Source of the DNA: Nocardiopsis algeriensis
GTDB lineage: Bacteria > Actinomycetota > Actinomycetes > Streptosporangiales > Streptosporangiaceae
NCBI RefSeq assembly: GCF_014203695.1
Contig: NZ_JACHJO010000010.1
Span: 97,745 to 161,744 of the forward strand
DNA length: 64,000 bases
Direction of reading: 5' to 3'
Shown: piece by piece, positions 7,858 to 16,389 of the stretch
How positions within the stretch are numbered: position 1 is the stretch's first letter
How the letters are laid out: each line of letters begins with the position of its first letter
The notes under the pieces: generated by a model
Database searches by the model: none
Seen by the model: the letters and a program-made list of their open reading frames with translations, nothing else
What the model was told of the DNA's origin: nothing
Translations under genes and position numbers: made by a program

Positions 7858-9318
7858 TTACTCCCCGCCCAGCTCCGCGGCCTCGGCCAGGCGGTCCACG
7901 ATCAGCGGTCCGAGCTCGGTGACGTCGCCCGCGCCCATGGTCAGGACGATGTCCCCCGGCCGGGCCAGGTCGGCGGCCAGACGCACGGCGTCGCCGCGGT
8001 CGGGCGTGTAGTACACGTTGCCGTGCCCCACCCGGGAGGTGATCAGCTCGCCGGTGACACCGGGCTCGGGGTCCTCGCGGGCGGCGTAGACCTCCAGCAC
8101 CACGACCTCGTCGGCCAGGGTCAGGGCGGCTCCGAACTGCTCGGCGAAGATGCGGGTGCGGCTGAACAGGTGCGGCTGGAACACCGCGACGATCCGCCCC
8201 CCGGACTCCTCGCCGCCGTCCTCGCGCGCCTCCTCGGCGAAGGACTCCAGGGCCGCGCGCGTGGCGCTCAGGTCGGCCTCGATCTCGGTGGGGTGGTGGG
8301 CGTAGCTGTCGTAGACGGCGATTCCGCCCGCCACACCCTTGGGCTCGAAGCGGCGTGCCGCTCCGGCGAAGTCGGCGATGCCCTCGGCGGCGACCTCGAT
8401 GTCGTGGCCGAGCTCGTCGGCGACGGCGATCGCGGCGGCGGCGTTGAGCACGTTGTGCCGGCCCGGTACCGCCACGGCCCCGTCCACGCTCACGCCCCCC
8501 GCCTTGCTCAGGGTGAACTCCGTGGTGAAGCCGCGGGCGCGGATGCGGGTGATCCGGTAGTCGGCGTCCTCGGCCTCGCCGTAGGTGAGCACCTTCTTGC
8601 CGCGCTCGCGGGCGGTCTCGGCGACCCTGCGGGCACCGGGGTCGTCGATCCCCACGACGAGGGTGCGCCCGACGCGGTCGACGAAGGCGTCGAAGTTGGC
8701 GTGGATCTCGTCGATGCCGCTGTAGTTGTCGAGGTGGTCGGCCTCGACGTTGGTGACCACGGCGATCGTCGGGGAGAGCATGAGGAAGGATCCGTCGCTC
8801 TCGTCGGCCTCCACCGCGATGGGCCCGCCGATCCCCGCGTCGGCGCCGAGACCGGTGGTGACCAGCTTGCCGCCGATCACGTAGCCGGGCTCCACGCCCA
8901 GGTGCTGGAGCACCACGGTGACCATCGACGTGGTGGTGGTCTTGCCGTGGGTACCGGCGACGGCGATGCCCTCGCGGCCGAGCAGCAGGGCGCCCAGGGC
9001 CGCGGCGCGGGGCAGAATGCGCAGGCCGCGGCGGCGTGCCTCGGCCAGCTCGGGATTGGTCTCGCGGATGGCGGAGGAGATGACGAGCGTCTCGGCGTCG
9101 CCCAGGTTCTCGGCGGCGTGGCCGACGTGCACCTCGGCGCCCATCTCCTCCAGTTCACGCAGGGTGTCGCTGTCGCGGGCGTCGCTGCCCGACACCTCCG
9201 CGCCGGACTGGAGGAGGACGCGGGCGATGCCGGACATCCCGGCGCCGCCCAGTCCGATGAAGTGGGTACGGCCCAGCTTGTCGACGGGGACCGGGTCGGT
9301 CGGCTGCACCAGGCTCAT
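7858..9318 (-). CDS. murC: UDP-N-acetylmuramate-L-alanine ligase
   Basis: MurC adds L-alanine to UDP-MurNAc in the cytoplasm with ATP. The 486-residue protein shows the N-terminal Rossmann motif GLGGAGMSGIA, the Mur ligase P-loop GTHGKTTTT, VEADESDGSF, and the DSYAHHPTE motif of the C-terminal domain. The ATG at 9318 overlaps the murG stop by 4 bp (ATGA), indicating translational coupling; upstream codons in the same frame are not MurC-like. Confidence 0.97.
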   Translation of the reverse strand: MSLVQPTDPVPVDKLGRTHFIGLGGAGMSGIARVLLQSGAEVSGSDARDSDTLRELEEMGAEVHVGHAAENLGDAETLVISSAIRETNPELAEARRRGLRILPRAAALGALLLGREGIAVAGTHGKTTTTSMVTVVLQHLGVEPGYVIGGKLVTTGLGADAGIGGPIAVEADESDGSFLMLSPTIAVVTNVEADHLDNYSGIDEIHANFDAFVDRVGRTLVVGIDDPGARRVAETARERGKKVLTYGEAEDADYRITRIRARGFTTEFTLSKAGGVSVDGAVAVPGRHNVLNAAAAIAVADELGHDIEVAAEGIADFAGAARRFEPKGVAGGIAVYDSYAHHPTEIEADLSATRAALESFAEEAREDGGEESGGRIVAVFQPHLFSRTRIFAEQFGAALTLADEVVVLEVYAAREDPEPGVTGELITSRVGHGNVYYTPDRGDAVRLAADLARPGDIVLTMGAGDVTELGPLIVDRLAEAAELGGE

Positions 9319-10475
9319 CGGAGGTCCTTCCCGTCGTCCTCGAAGGCGTCGTCGCCCTCGTCCGCGGGGATCGGCATGTCGGGTGTGGGGCGCTCGCCCC
9401 GGGCGATGGCCGCCACCTCGCGGGCCAGTTCCATGTCGGCGTCGCGCCGGCCCATCCGCGAGGCGGCCTCGGACATGGCCACGACCCGGTCGGTGTCGGT
9501 GAGCAGCGGGATGAGGCGGTCGGTGATCCACTCGACGGAGATGTCGGCGTTGTGCACCATCAGGCCGCCGCCCGCCTGGACGATGGGTTCGGCGTTGAGG
9601 GCCTGCTCACCGTTGCCGATGGCCAGGGGCACGAAGGCGCCGGGAAGGCCGACCGCGGTGAGCTCGGCGCAGGTCATGGCACCGGAGCGGCACATCGCCA
9701 TGTCGGCGGCCGCGTAGGCCATGTCCATGCGGTCCACGTAGGGCACGGCGACGTAGGGGATGCCGTCCTGGGTGAGGTCCTGGGGCTCCTCGGCGTTCTT
9801 GGGGCCGACGACGTGCAGGACCTGGACGCCGTTGTCGCGGAAGGCGCCCCGGGCGGCGAAGGCGGTCTCGTTGATGCGCTGGGCGCCCTGCGACCCGCCG
9901 AAGATCAGCAGGGTGGGCAGGTCGTGGCGCAGCCCGAAGTAGGCGCGGGCCTTGTCACCCATGGCCAGCCGGTCCAGGGTGCTGATCTGCCGGCGCAGAG
10001 GAATGCCGACGAAGCGCCCGTTGCGGATCTGGGTGTGGGGGTGGCCGGTGTAGACGTGCGGGGTCAGCCGCGCGCCCAGGCGGTTGGCCAGGCCCGGCAG
10101 GGGGTTGGCCTCGTGCACGACGATGGGGATGCGCCGCCGGCGGGCCGCCAGGTACCCGGGGGTGGCGACGTAGCCGCCGAAGCCGACGACGACGTCGGCC
10201 TGGATCCGGTCCAGGTGGTCGCCCGCCGCGCTGAGCGCTCCGGCGAGCTTGCCGGGGACACTGAGCAGCTGGGGGGTGATCTTGCGGGGCAGGGGCACCG
10301 CGGGGATCAGACCCAGTTCGTACCCCCGCATGGGCACCAGCCGGGTCTCCAGGCCCCGTTCTGTCCCCAGACAGATGATCTCGGTACCGGGATCGATGCG
10401 CCGCAGTGCATCCGCAAGGGAAAGCGCGGGCTCGATGTGCCCGGCCGTGCCGCCTCCGGCGAGGGCTACCCTCAT
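9315..10475 (-). CDS. murG: MurG, lipid II-forming N-acetylglucosaminyltransferase
   Basis: MurG transfers GlcNAc from UDP-GlcNAc to lipid I on the inner face of the membrane. The 386-residue GT-B protein has the N-terminal GGGTAGHIEPAL loop and GFGGYVATPG with VHEANPLPGLANR. GGSQGAQRINE and the donor-site region around CRSGAMTCAEL and GNGEQALNAEPI are also present. The last 20 or so residues are an acidic extension (DEGDDAFEDDGKDLR) beyond the usual fold. Its start overlaps the ftsW stop by 4 bp and its stop overlaps the murC start by 4 bp. Confidence 0.97.
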   Translation of the reverse strand: MRVALAGGGTAGHIEPALSLADALRRIDPGTEIICLGTERGLETRLVPMRGYELGLIPAVPLPRKITPQLLSVPGKLAGALSAAGDHLDRIQADVVVGFGGYVATPGYLAARRRRIPIVVHEANPLPGLANRLGARLTPHVYTGHPHTQIRNGRFVGIPLRRQISTLDRLAMGDKARAYFGLRHDLPTLLIFGGSQGAQRINETAFAARGAFRDNGVQVLHVVGPKNAEEPQDLTQDGIPYVAVPYVDRMDMAYAAADMAMCRSGAMTCAELTAVGLPGAFVPLAIGNGEQALNAEPIVQAGGGLMVHNADISVEWITDRLIPLLTDTDRVVAMSEAASRMGRRDADMELAREVAAIARGERPTPDMPIPADEGDDAFEDDGKDLR

Positions 10476-11893
10476 CGTCGCAGATTCCTCCTTGGCCGGT
10501 CTCCCGCCGGGACCGGGCCGTTCCTGTGCTTGCTCCTGTCACCGCGGGGACCCGGCTTGCGCGGGCGGCGCGCCGCGATGCGCCCGGAGGGGGTCGCGCC
10601 GCCCCGGTTCTGTGCCGGAGTGGCGAGGTTTTCCAGACCAAGCCAGCTTAGGGCCCTTTGTACCCGTCCGGGACCTCGGGCCGCCAGGGCCTTCCTCGCC
10701 TGCGGCTCCTCCTTCGCGAGGGAGAGCAGCACGCCGAGGGCGACCATGGTCGTGATCAGCGACGAGCCTCCGTAGGAGACCAGCGGCAGCGGAACCCCGG
10801 TGACGGGCAGCAGGCCGATGACGGCGCCGATGTTGATCATGGTCTGGGCCATGATCCAGGTCACGACGGCGAACGCGGTCAGGCGGGCGAAGGGTTCCTT
10901 GACCCGGCCCGCCACGCGCAGGCCCGCACCGCACAGGACACCGAACAGGGCGATGACCAGCAGAGTGCCGACCAGGCCGAACTCCTCGCCGATGATGGCG
11001 AAGACGAAGTCGGACTCGGCGAAGGGCAGGAACCCCCACTTCTCCCGGCTCGCGCCGATACCGACGCCGAAGATGCCGCCGGTGCCCAGGGCGTAGAGCC
11101 CGTGCACGGACTGCATGGCGGGGCCCTGGGGGTCGGCGTTGGGGTCGAAGAGGGTGGTGACGCGCGTCATCCGGTAGGGCTCCACGGCGATGGCCATGAC
11201 CGCCAGGCCCAGGACCAGCCCGAACATGGCCACGAAGAGCTTGCCCGGGGCGCCGACGACCCACAGCAGGCCCAGGAAGGTCGTCAGAAAGACGAGCGCG
11301 GTGGAGAGGTTGGAACCCAGAAGCACCAGCATGACGAGCAGGCCGCAGCCGGGCAGCAGCGGAAAGAGCAGGTGCCGCCACTCGGTCAGCTCCTTGAGCT
11401 CCTCCTTGCGGGCCAGGATCGCGGCGCCCCACAGGACGAAGGCCAGCTTGGCGGGCTCCGAGGGCTGGACGACCAGGCCGCCGATGTCGAGCCAGCGGGT
11501 GGCGCCGTTGACCTCGACCCCCTGGAAGACGGTGAGCAGGAGCAGGGCCGCGGAGACGATCATGGCCGGGTAGCCCACCAGGCGGAAGACCTGCTGGGGC
11601 AGGTGGGAGGCCAGGATCATGAGGGGCAGGCCGACGATCGCCGACACCAGCTGCTTCTGGAAGAGGGAGAAGGAGGAGCCGGTCTCGGTGATGGACTTGA
11701 CCATGGTGGAGGAGAGCACCATGACCAGGCCCAGGGCGATGAGCAGGACCGCCGTGCCCAGGATCAGGTAGTAGGAGGTGAGCGGGCGGTCCAGGGACCG
11801 GGCCCACTCGCGCCACAGGACGCGCTCACGAGAACCGGTCGCCGTTCTTGCCCTGGGCGGGGCCGCCGCCCCGGGAACCACTGTCGTCGCCAT
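10472..11893 (-). CDS. ftsW: FtsW SEDS peptidoglycan glycosyltransferase
   Basis: FtsW polymerises lipid II at the septum together with FtsI. The protein has about ten transmembrane segments. It carries the SEDS signatures RWLDIGGLVVQPSEPAKLA, the catalytic-loop Asp region ESDFVFAIIGEE and the final PLVSYGGSS. The ATG at 11893 is preceded by GGAGGG at five bases, which favours it over the in-frame GTG at 11908. A basic tail of about 60 residues (GPRGDRSKHRNGP) extends past the last helix. The gene begins a new unit after the murD terminator and is coupled to murG by a 4-bp overlap. Confidence 0.95.
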   Translation of the reverse strand: MATTVVPGAAAPPRARTATGSRERVLWREWARSLDRPLTSYYLILGTAVLLIALGLVMVLSSTMVKSITETGSSFSLFQKQLVSAIVGLPLMILASHLPQQVFRLVGYPAMIVSAALLLLTVFQGVEVNGATRWLDIGGLVVQPSEPAKLAFVLWGAAILARKEELKELTEWRHLLFPLLPGCGLLVMLVLLGSNLSTALVFLTTFLGLLWVVGAPGKLFVAMFGLVLGLAVMAIAVEPYRMTRVTTLFDPNADPQGPAMQSVHGLYALGTGGIFGVGIGASREKWGFLPFAESDFVFAIIGEEFGLVGTLLVIALFGVLCGAGLRVAGRVKEPFARLTAFAVVTWIMAQTMINIGAVIGLLPVTGVPLPLVSYGGSSLITTMVALGVLLSLAKEEPQARKALAARGPGRVQRALSWLGLENLATPAQNRGGATPSGRIAARRPRKPGPRGDRSKHRNGPVPAGDRPRRNLRR

Positions 11894-12011
11894 CCACACC
11901 CTCCGCACGTCGGCGCCTCAATAGTGGCGCACGGCAACGACGGGAAGCGCGGACATTTTCCGCGTGTTGGCCATCTTTGGCGTAGGGATGCGTGGTGAAG
12001 GGCACAACCGG

Positions 12012-12047
12012 GTGCGACCGCGCGCGCTTTCTCACGCGCGGTCGCAC
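12012..12047 (-). terminator. Strong terminator after murD
   Basis: A perfect 12-bp inverted repeat (GTGCGACCGCGC / GCGCGGTCGCAC) with a 12-nt loop begins 9 nt after the murD stop. It has no U-tract. It separates the murE/murF-mraY-murD part of the cluster from ftsW-murG-murC. Confidence 0.7.
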
Positions 12048-12056
12048 CTCAGGAGC

Positions 12057-13499
12057 TCACAGTGCCCGTCGGACGGCTTCGGCGAAGAGGCGTCCCCGTT
12101 CGGGATAGTTGGCGAACATGTCCATGGAGGCCGCGGCCGGGGCCAGCAGCACGGTGTCGCCCTCGCGCGCCGCGGCCGAGGCCTCGGCGACGACGGCGTC
12201 CATGACGGTGCGGCCCTCGGGAAGGCCTGCCGCGTCGACCTCGACGACGGGCACGTGGGGTGCGTGCTTCTCGAGGGCCTCGCGCAGACGGGCGCGGTCG
12301 GCGCCGATGAGTACCGCCGCACGCAGCCTGTCCGCTGACTCCCTGACCAGGTCGTCGACCTCGGCGCCCTTGAGCAGGCCGCCCGCGATCCAGACCACGG
12401 ACCTGTAGGACCCCAGCGACGCGGCAGCCGCGTGCGGGTTGGTGGCCTTGGAGTCGTCCACGTAGTCGACCCCGCCCGACGAGGCGACGAAGGCGATGCG
12501 GTGGGGTTCGGGTGTGAAGTCCCGCAGCCCGGCGCGCACCGACTCCGGCCGGACGCCCGCGGCCCGGGCCAGGGCGGCGGCGGCCAGTGCGTTGGCGACG
12601 TTGTGCGGGGCGCGGGGCTGCACGTCGGTCAGACCCGCGAGTTCCTCGGCGCTGGTGCCGGGGTCGTCGACGAAGGCCCGGTCGACCAGCAGGTCCTCCA
12701 CGACCCCGAGCTCCCCGGCGCGCGGGGTCCCCAGACCGAAGCCGACCAGCGGTGCGTGGGGGTCGCCCTCCTCCTCGGCCAGGCGCACCGACCAGGTGTC
12801 GGCGGTGTTGACCACGCGGATGGTGTCCCGGGCGAAGATCCGGCCCTTGGCGCGGGCGTAGGGCTCGAGCCCGCCGTGCCAGTCCAGGTGGTCGGGGGCG
12901 ACGTTGAGGACTGCGGCGGCGAAGGGCCGCAGGCTTTCCGACCAGTGCAGCTGGAAGCTGGAGAGTTCCACGGCCAGGATGTCGTGCACGTGTCCGCCGG
13001 CGTCGGGCAGGACCGCCTCGACGACGGGGGTGCCGACGTTGCCGACGGCAAGCGCGTCGCGGCCGTCGGCCCGCAGGATCGCCTCCAGCATCCGGACCGT
13101 GGTGGTCTTGCCGTTGGTGCCGGTGATGGCCAGCCACATCTGGTCGGCGGGCTTGAGCCGCCATGCCAGCTCGACGTCGCCGACGACCTCGACCCCCGCC
13201 TCGGCGGCCCGCACCAGCAGCGGGGAGTCGGGGCGCCAGCCGGGCGAGGTGACGACGAGGTCGCAGTCCTGGGGCAGCGGTGTGGCGCCGAGGACGACCT
13301 CGGCGCCGGCCGCGGTGAGCTCCGCGGCCACGGAGCGGGAGGCCTCGTCGTCGCGCCCGTCGACGACGGTCACGCGGGCCCCGCGGGCCAGGAGCGCCCT
13401 GGCCACCGGGGGCCCGGACACCCCCAGCCCGGCAACGCACACGTTCCGGCCGGAGAGGTCGCCCGCTCCGGTCCCGGCGGTGCCGCCGCCGGCCGTCAC
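12057..13499 (-). CDS. murD: UDP-N-acetylmuramoylalanine-D-glutamate ligase
   Basis: MurD adds D-glutamate to UDP-MurNAc-L-Ala. The protein of 480 residues has the Rossmann start VCVAGLGVSGPPVARAL, the P-loop ITGTNGKTTTVRM, ELSSFQL, NVAPDHLDWHG, and the C-terminal DYVDDSKATNPHAA motif. I chose the GTG at 13499, which overlaps the mraY stop by 4 bp as at other junctions here; an ATG at 13511, 12 bp earlier, is an alternative. The frame is open far upstream, but that portion is antiparallel noise over mraY. Confidence 0.95.
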   Translation of the reverse strand: MTAGGGTAGTGAGDLSGRNVCVAGLGVSGPPVARALLARGARVTVVDGRDDEASRSVAAELTAAGAEVVLGATPLPQDCDLVVTSPGWRPDSPLLVRAAEAGVEVVGDVELAWRLKPADQMWLAITGTNGKTTTVRMLEAILRADGRDALAVGNVGTPVVEAVLPDAGGHVHDILAVELSSFQLHWSESLRPFAAAVLNVAPDHLDWHGGLEPYARAKGRIFARDTIRVVNTADTWSVRLAEEEGDPHAPLVGFGLGTPRAGELGVVEDLLVDRAFVDDPGTSAEELAGLTDVQPRAPHNVANALAAAALARAAGVRPESVRAGLRDFTPEPHRIAFVASSGGVDYVDDSKATNPHAAAASLGSYRSVVWIAGGLLKGAEVDDLVRESADRLRAAVLIGADRARLREALEKHAPHVPVVEVDAAGLPEGRTVMDAVVAEASAAAREGDTVLLAPAAASMDMFANYPERGRLFAEAVRRAL

Positions 13500-14569
13500 C
13501 TCGGCATCCATTCCAGGTAGAACAGACCGATGGCGATCGCCACGAACAGGCCCTGGATGATCCAGAAGCGGATGACGATGGTCTGTTCGGCCCAGCCCTT
13601 GAGTTCGAAGTGGTGCTGGAGGGGCGCCATGCGGAACACGCGTTTGCCGGTGAGGCGGAACGACGTGATCTGGATCATCACCGACAGGGTGATGACGACG
13701 AACAGGCCGCCGATGAGCAGCAGCAGGAGCTGGGTGCGGGTGGTGATGGCCAGGCCGACGATGAGGCCGCCCAGGGCCAGGGAGCCGGTGTCGCCCATGA
13801 AGATCTTCGCGGGAGGGGCGTTGAACCACAGGAAGGCGATGCACGAGCCCAGCACGGCCGAGGCCACCACAGCCAGGTCCAGGGGGTCGCGGACCGTGTA
13901 GCAGCTGTTGGACAGGTAGGCCACGCAGGACTGGCGCAGCTGCCAGTTGCCGATGATCACGTAGGCGACCAGGGAGAGGATGGTCGCGCCGGTGGCCAGG
14001 CCGTCCAGGCCGTCGGTGAGGTTGACGGCGTTGGAGAAGCCGACGATGAGGAACAGCGCCCAGAGGACGAACAGTCCGATCATCAGCGGGGGGCCGAAGT
14101 CGCGGAGGAGGGAGAGACTGGGGGCGGCGGGGGTGTAGCCGTAGCCGTTGGGGAACTGGGTGACGCCGTAGGCGAATCCGACGCCGACGACGGCCTGTCC
14201 GACCATCTTGGCACCGCTGCGCAGGCCCAGGCTGCGGCGCTTGTAGATCTTGATGAAGTCGTCCAGGAAGCCGACGCATCCCATGCCGACGAAGAGGAAC
14301 ATCACCAGCAGGCCGGAGGCGGTAGGCCCGGTGGCCCCCGGCTGGACCAGCCACAGCACCAGGTGGGAGCCGAAGTAACCCAGCACCGCGCCGAGGATGA
14401 TGACGATGCCGCCCATGGTGGGCGTGCCCTGCTTGGTCTTGTGGCCCTCGGGGCCGTCGTCGCGTACCTCCTGGCCGAACTTGAAGCGGTAGAGGAGTTT
14501 GATCAGCGGCGGCATCAGCGCCATCGAGATGATCAGCGACAAGGCCGCCGCGATGGAGATGCCGATCAC
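13496..14569 (-). CDS. mraY: MraY phospho-MurNAc-pentapeptide transferase
   Basis: MraY moves phospho-MurNAc-pentapeptide onto undecaprenyl phosphate, making lipid I in the membrane. The 357-residue protein has about ten helices. Its motifs include KTKQGTPTMGG, the Asp pair in GCVGFLDDFIKI, NAVNLTDGLDGLA and PAKIFMGDTGSLALGG. The histidine-rich loop QHHFELKGW is also present. Start and stop overlap murF and murD respectively by 4 bp, so the three genes are translationally coupled. Confidence 0.97.
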   Translation of the reverse strand: MIGISIAAALSLIISMALMPPLIKLLYRFKFGQEVRDDGPEGHKTKQGTPTMGGIVIILGAVLGYFGSHLVLWLVQPGATGPTASGLLVMFLFVGMGCVGFLDDFIKIYKRRSLGLRSGAKMVGQAVVGVGFAYGVTQFPNGYGYTPAAPSLSLLRDFGPPLMIGLFVLWALFLIVGFSNAVNLTDGLDGLATGATILSLVAYVIIGNWQLRQSCVAYLSNSCYTVRDPLDLAVVASAVLGSCIAFLWFNAPPAKIFMGDTGSLALGGLIVGLAITTRTQLLLLLIGGLFVVITLSVMIQITSFRLTGKRVFRMAPLQHHFELKGWAEQTIVIRFWIIQGLFVAIAIGLFYLEWMPR

Positions 14570-16011
14570 TGGTCATCACCCTTGGTGATGAGGTCGATAA
14601 CCCTTTCGAGTGCTGCCACCCGCGATCCCTTCACAATGACGACATCTCCTGCGCGCATCAGGCCGCGCAGCGCCGCGGCGGCCGCTTCCGCGTCCGCCAC
14701 CCGGACGGTCTCGCCCGACCACCGGCCCTGCTGTGCGGCGCGCTCGGCGCCGACGGCGATTCCCTCGGCCCCGTCGCCGACCACCAGGAGGTGGGACACA
14801 CCGGTGTCGGCGGCGAGTTCGCCGATCCCCTCGTGCTCCGAACGGCCGTCCTCGCCCAGCTCGGCCATGTGGCCGAGCACGGCGACGGCGCGGCGTTCCC
14901 GGGCGAGGGCGCCCAGGGTGGCCAGCGCGGCCCGCATGGACTCGGGGTTGGCGTTGTAGGCGTCGTTGACCAGCGTGACGCCGGCGTGCTCGGTGACCTC
15001 CATGCGCCACCGGCTGGCCGGTGTCGCGGCGCCGAGCGCCTCGGCGATGCCGTCGGCGTCCATACCGAGCTCGTCGGCGACGGCGGCCGCCGCCAACGCG
15101 TTGTGCACCTGGTGGGCGCCCACGAGTGCGAGCTGCACTCGGGCGCTCTCTCCGCCCAGGTGAAGTGTGAAGGAGGGCGCTCCGGTGTCGCCCAGGACCA
15201 CGTCCGAGGCCCGTACCTGCGCGTCCTCCGCCAGACCGTAGGTGACCGTGCGTGCGCGGGTGCGCGAGGACATCGCGGACACCTTGGGGTCGTCGGCGTT
15301 GAGGATCGCGACGCCGCCGCTGCCCTTGGGCCCGCCCTCGGGGAGCGCCTCGACGAGTTCGCCCTTGGCCTTGGCGATGGCGTCGCGGTCGCCGAACTCC
15401 CCCATGTGGGCGCTGCCGACGTTGAGGACCACGCCGATCCGGGGCGGGGCCACACGGCACAGGTGGGCGATGTGCCCGATGCCGCGGGCGGCGACCTCCA
15501 GGACCAGGTGGCGGGTGTCCTCGTCGGCGCGCAGAACGGTGAGGGGGTGGCCGATCTCGTTGTTGAACGAGCCGGCGGGGGCGATCGTGGCGCCCAGCCG
15601 CCCGACGACCTGGGCGATGAGGTCCTTGGTGGTGGTCTTGCCCGAGGACCCGGTCACGCCGATGATCTCGGCGGCCCGGTCCCCGCGCTCGGGGGAACCG
15701 AGCTCCCGGGCCGCGTGGCGCGCCAGACGGGCCAGCGCCTCGACGACCGCGTCGTCGCCGCCCGGGGCCAGCAGGTGCGGCACGGGGACCGGTCGTGAGG
15801 CCAGGACAGCGACGGCTCCGGCCGCGACGGCCGCCTCCGCGTAGTCGTGGCCGTCGACCCGCTCCCCGTTCAGGGCGACGAACAGCGATCCGGGCGCCGC
15901 TTGCCGGGAGTCGATGACGACGGGTCCGTCGACGACGCTCTCGGGGCGCACCGGTCCGCCGACGGCGGCTCCGGTGATCTCGGCGATCCGATCGAGCGTG
16001 AGCGCGATCAA
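14566..16011 (-). CDS. murF: UDP-MurNAc-tripeptide-D-Ala-D-Ala ligase
   Basis: MurF adds the D-Ala-D-Ala dipeptide to the UDP-MurNAc tripeptide. Motifs seen are the P-loop VTGSSGKTTTKDL, NNEIGHPLTVL, VLNVGSAHMGEFG and NDAYNANPESM of the C-terminal domain. I prefer the TTG at 16011 (MIALTLDRIAEI), because GAGGAG then sits at normal distance. The GTG at 16017 would leave the same Shine-Dalgarno directly abutting the start. The protein is then 481 residues, a normal length. Confidence 0.95.
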   Translation of the reverse strand: MIALTLDRIAEITGAAVGGPVRPESVVDGPVVIDSRQAAPGSLFVALNGERVDGHDYAEAAVAAGAVAVLASRPVPVPHLLAPGGDDAVVEALARLARHAARELGSPERGDRAAEIIGVTGSSGKTTTKDLIAQVVGRLGATIAPAGSFNNEIGHPLTVLRADEDTRHLVLEVAARGIGHIAHLCRVAPPRIGVVLNVGSAHMGEFGDRDAIAKAKGELVEALPEGGPKGSGGVAILNADDPKVSAMSSRTRARTVTYGLAEDAQVRASDVVLGDTGAPSFTLHLGGESARVQLALVGAHQVHNALAAAAVADELGMDADGIAEALGAATPASRWRMEVTEHAGVTLVNDAYNANPESMRAALATLGALARERRAVAVLGHMAELGEDGRSEHEGIGELAADTGVSHLLVVGDGAEGIAVGAERAAQQGRWSGETVRVADAEAAAAALRGLMRAGDVVIVKGSRVAALERVIDLITKGDDQ

Positions 16012-16260
16012 ATCCACTCCTCAGGTAAGGCCCGACCCACGGCGACCACAGGAACGGCTGGCCACCCGGCCGGAAGTCTCTCGAAAGCAGGGGGTGGCAC
16101 CGCGGACTGCCGTGCGCGCGGTGCCGCGCCGGGCATCACCACGGTCAACGGTTCGTGCCGTGTCCGTGGGTGCCACCGTGGGCGGCACGTATCGGGCTGC
16201 GATTGCCGGACCTACCTTAGAACATCTTGGGGCGTCCGGAGTCCCCGACAGGGCCCGTGC

Positions 16261-16275
16261 GGAGCAATATGCTCC
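16261..16275. promoter_or_regulatory. 15-bp palindrome upstream of murF
   Basis: GGAGCA and TGCTCC flank a central ATA (16261-16275), a perfect AT-centred dyad in very GC-rich DNA. It lies about 250 bp upstream of murF in the 378-bp murE-murF spacer. It could be an operator or a short hairpin; nothing else in the spacer apart from the hairpin at 16309-16348 looks functional. Confidence 0.35.
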
Positions 16276-16308
16276 ACTTCGTGATCCTGGGTGCCGGCCG
16301 GAGAGCAC

Positions 16309-16348
16309 GGCGCGCGGGGCACGGGGCTGTCCCCGCGTCCCGCGCGCC
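16309..16348 (-). terminator. Terminator after murE
   Basis: GGCGCGCGGG (16309-16318) pairs with CCCGCGCGCC (16339-16348). An inner CGGGG/CCCCG pair is closed by a CTGT tetraloop, giving an almost continuous 18-bp stem with one mismatch. It begins about 40 nt past the murE stop on the minus strand. Confidence 0.6.
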
Positions 16349-16389
16349 GGTTCTCCCGCTTCCGGGCATGTCGCAGGTGTTTCCCCTGG

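Noticed and set aside
12049..13440. Minus-strand Arg-rich frame overlapping murD
   Set aside because: It is the +1 shadow of murD and consists of Arg, Gly and Pro without domains.
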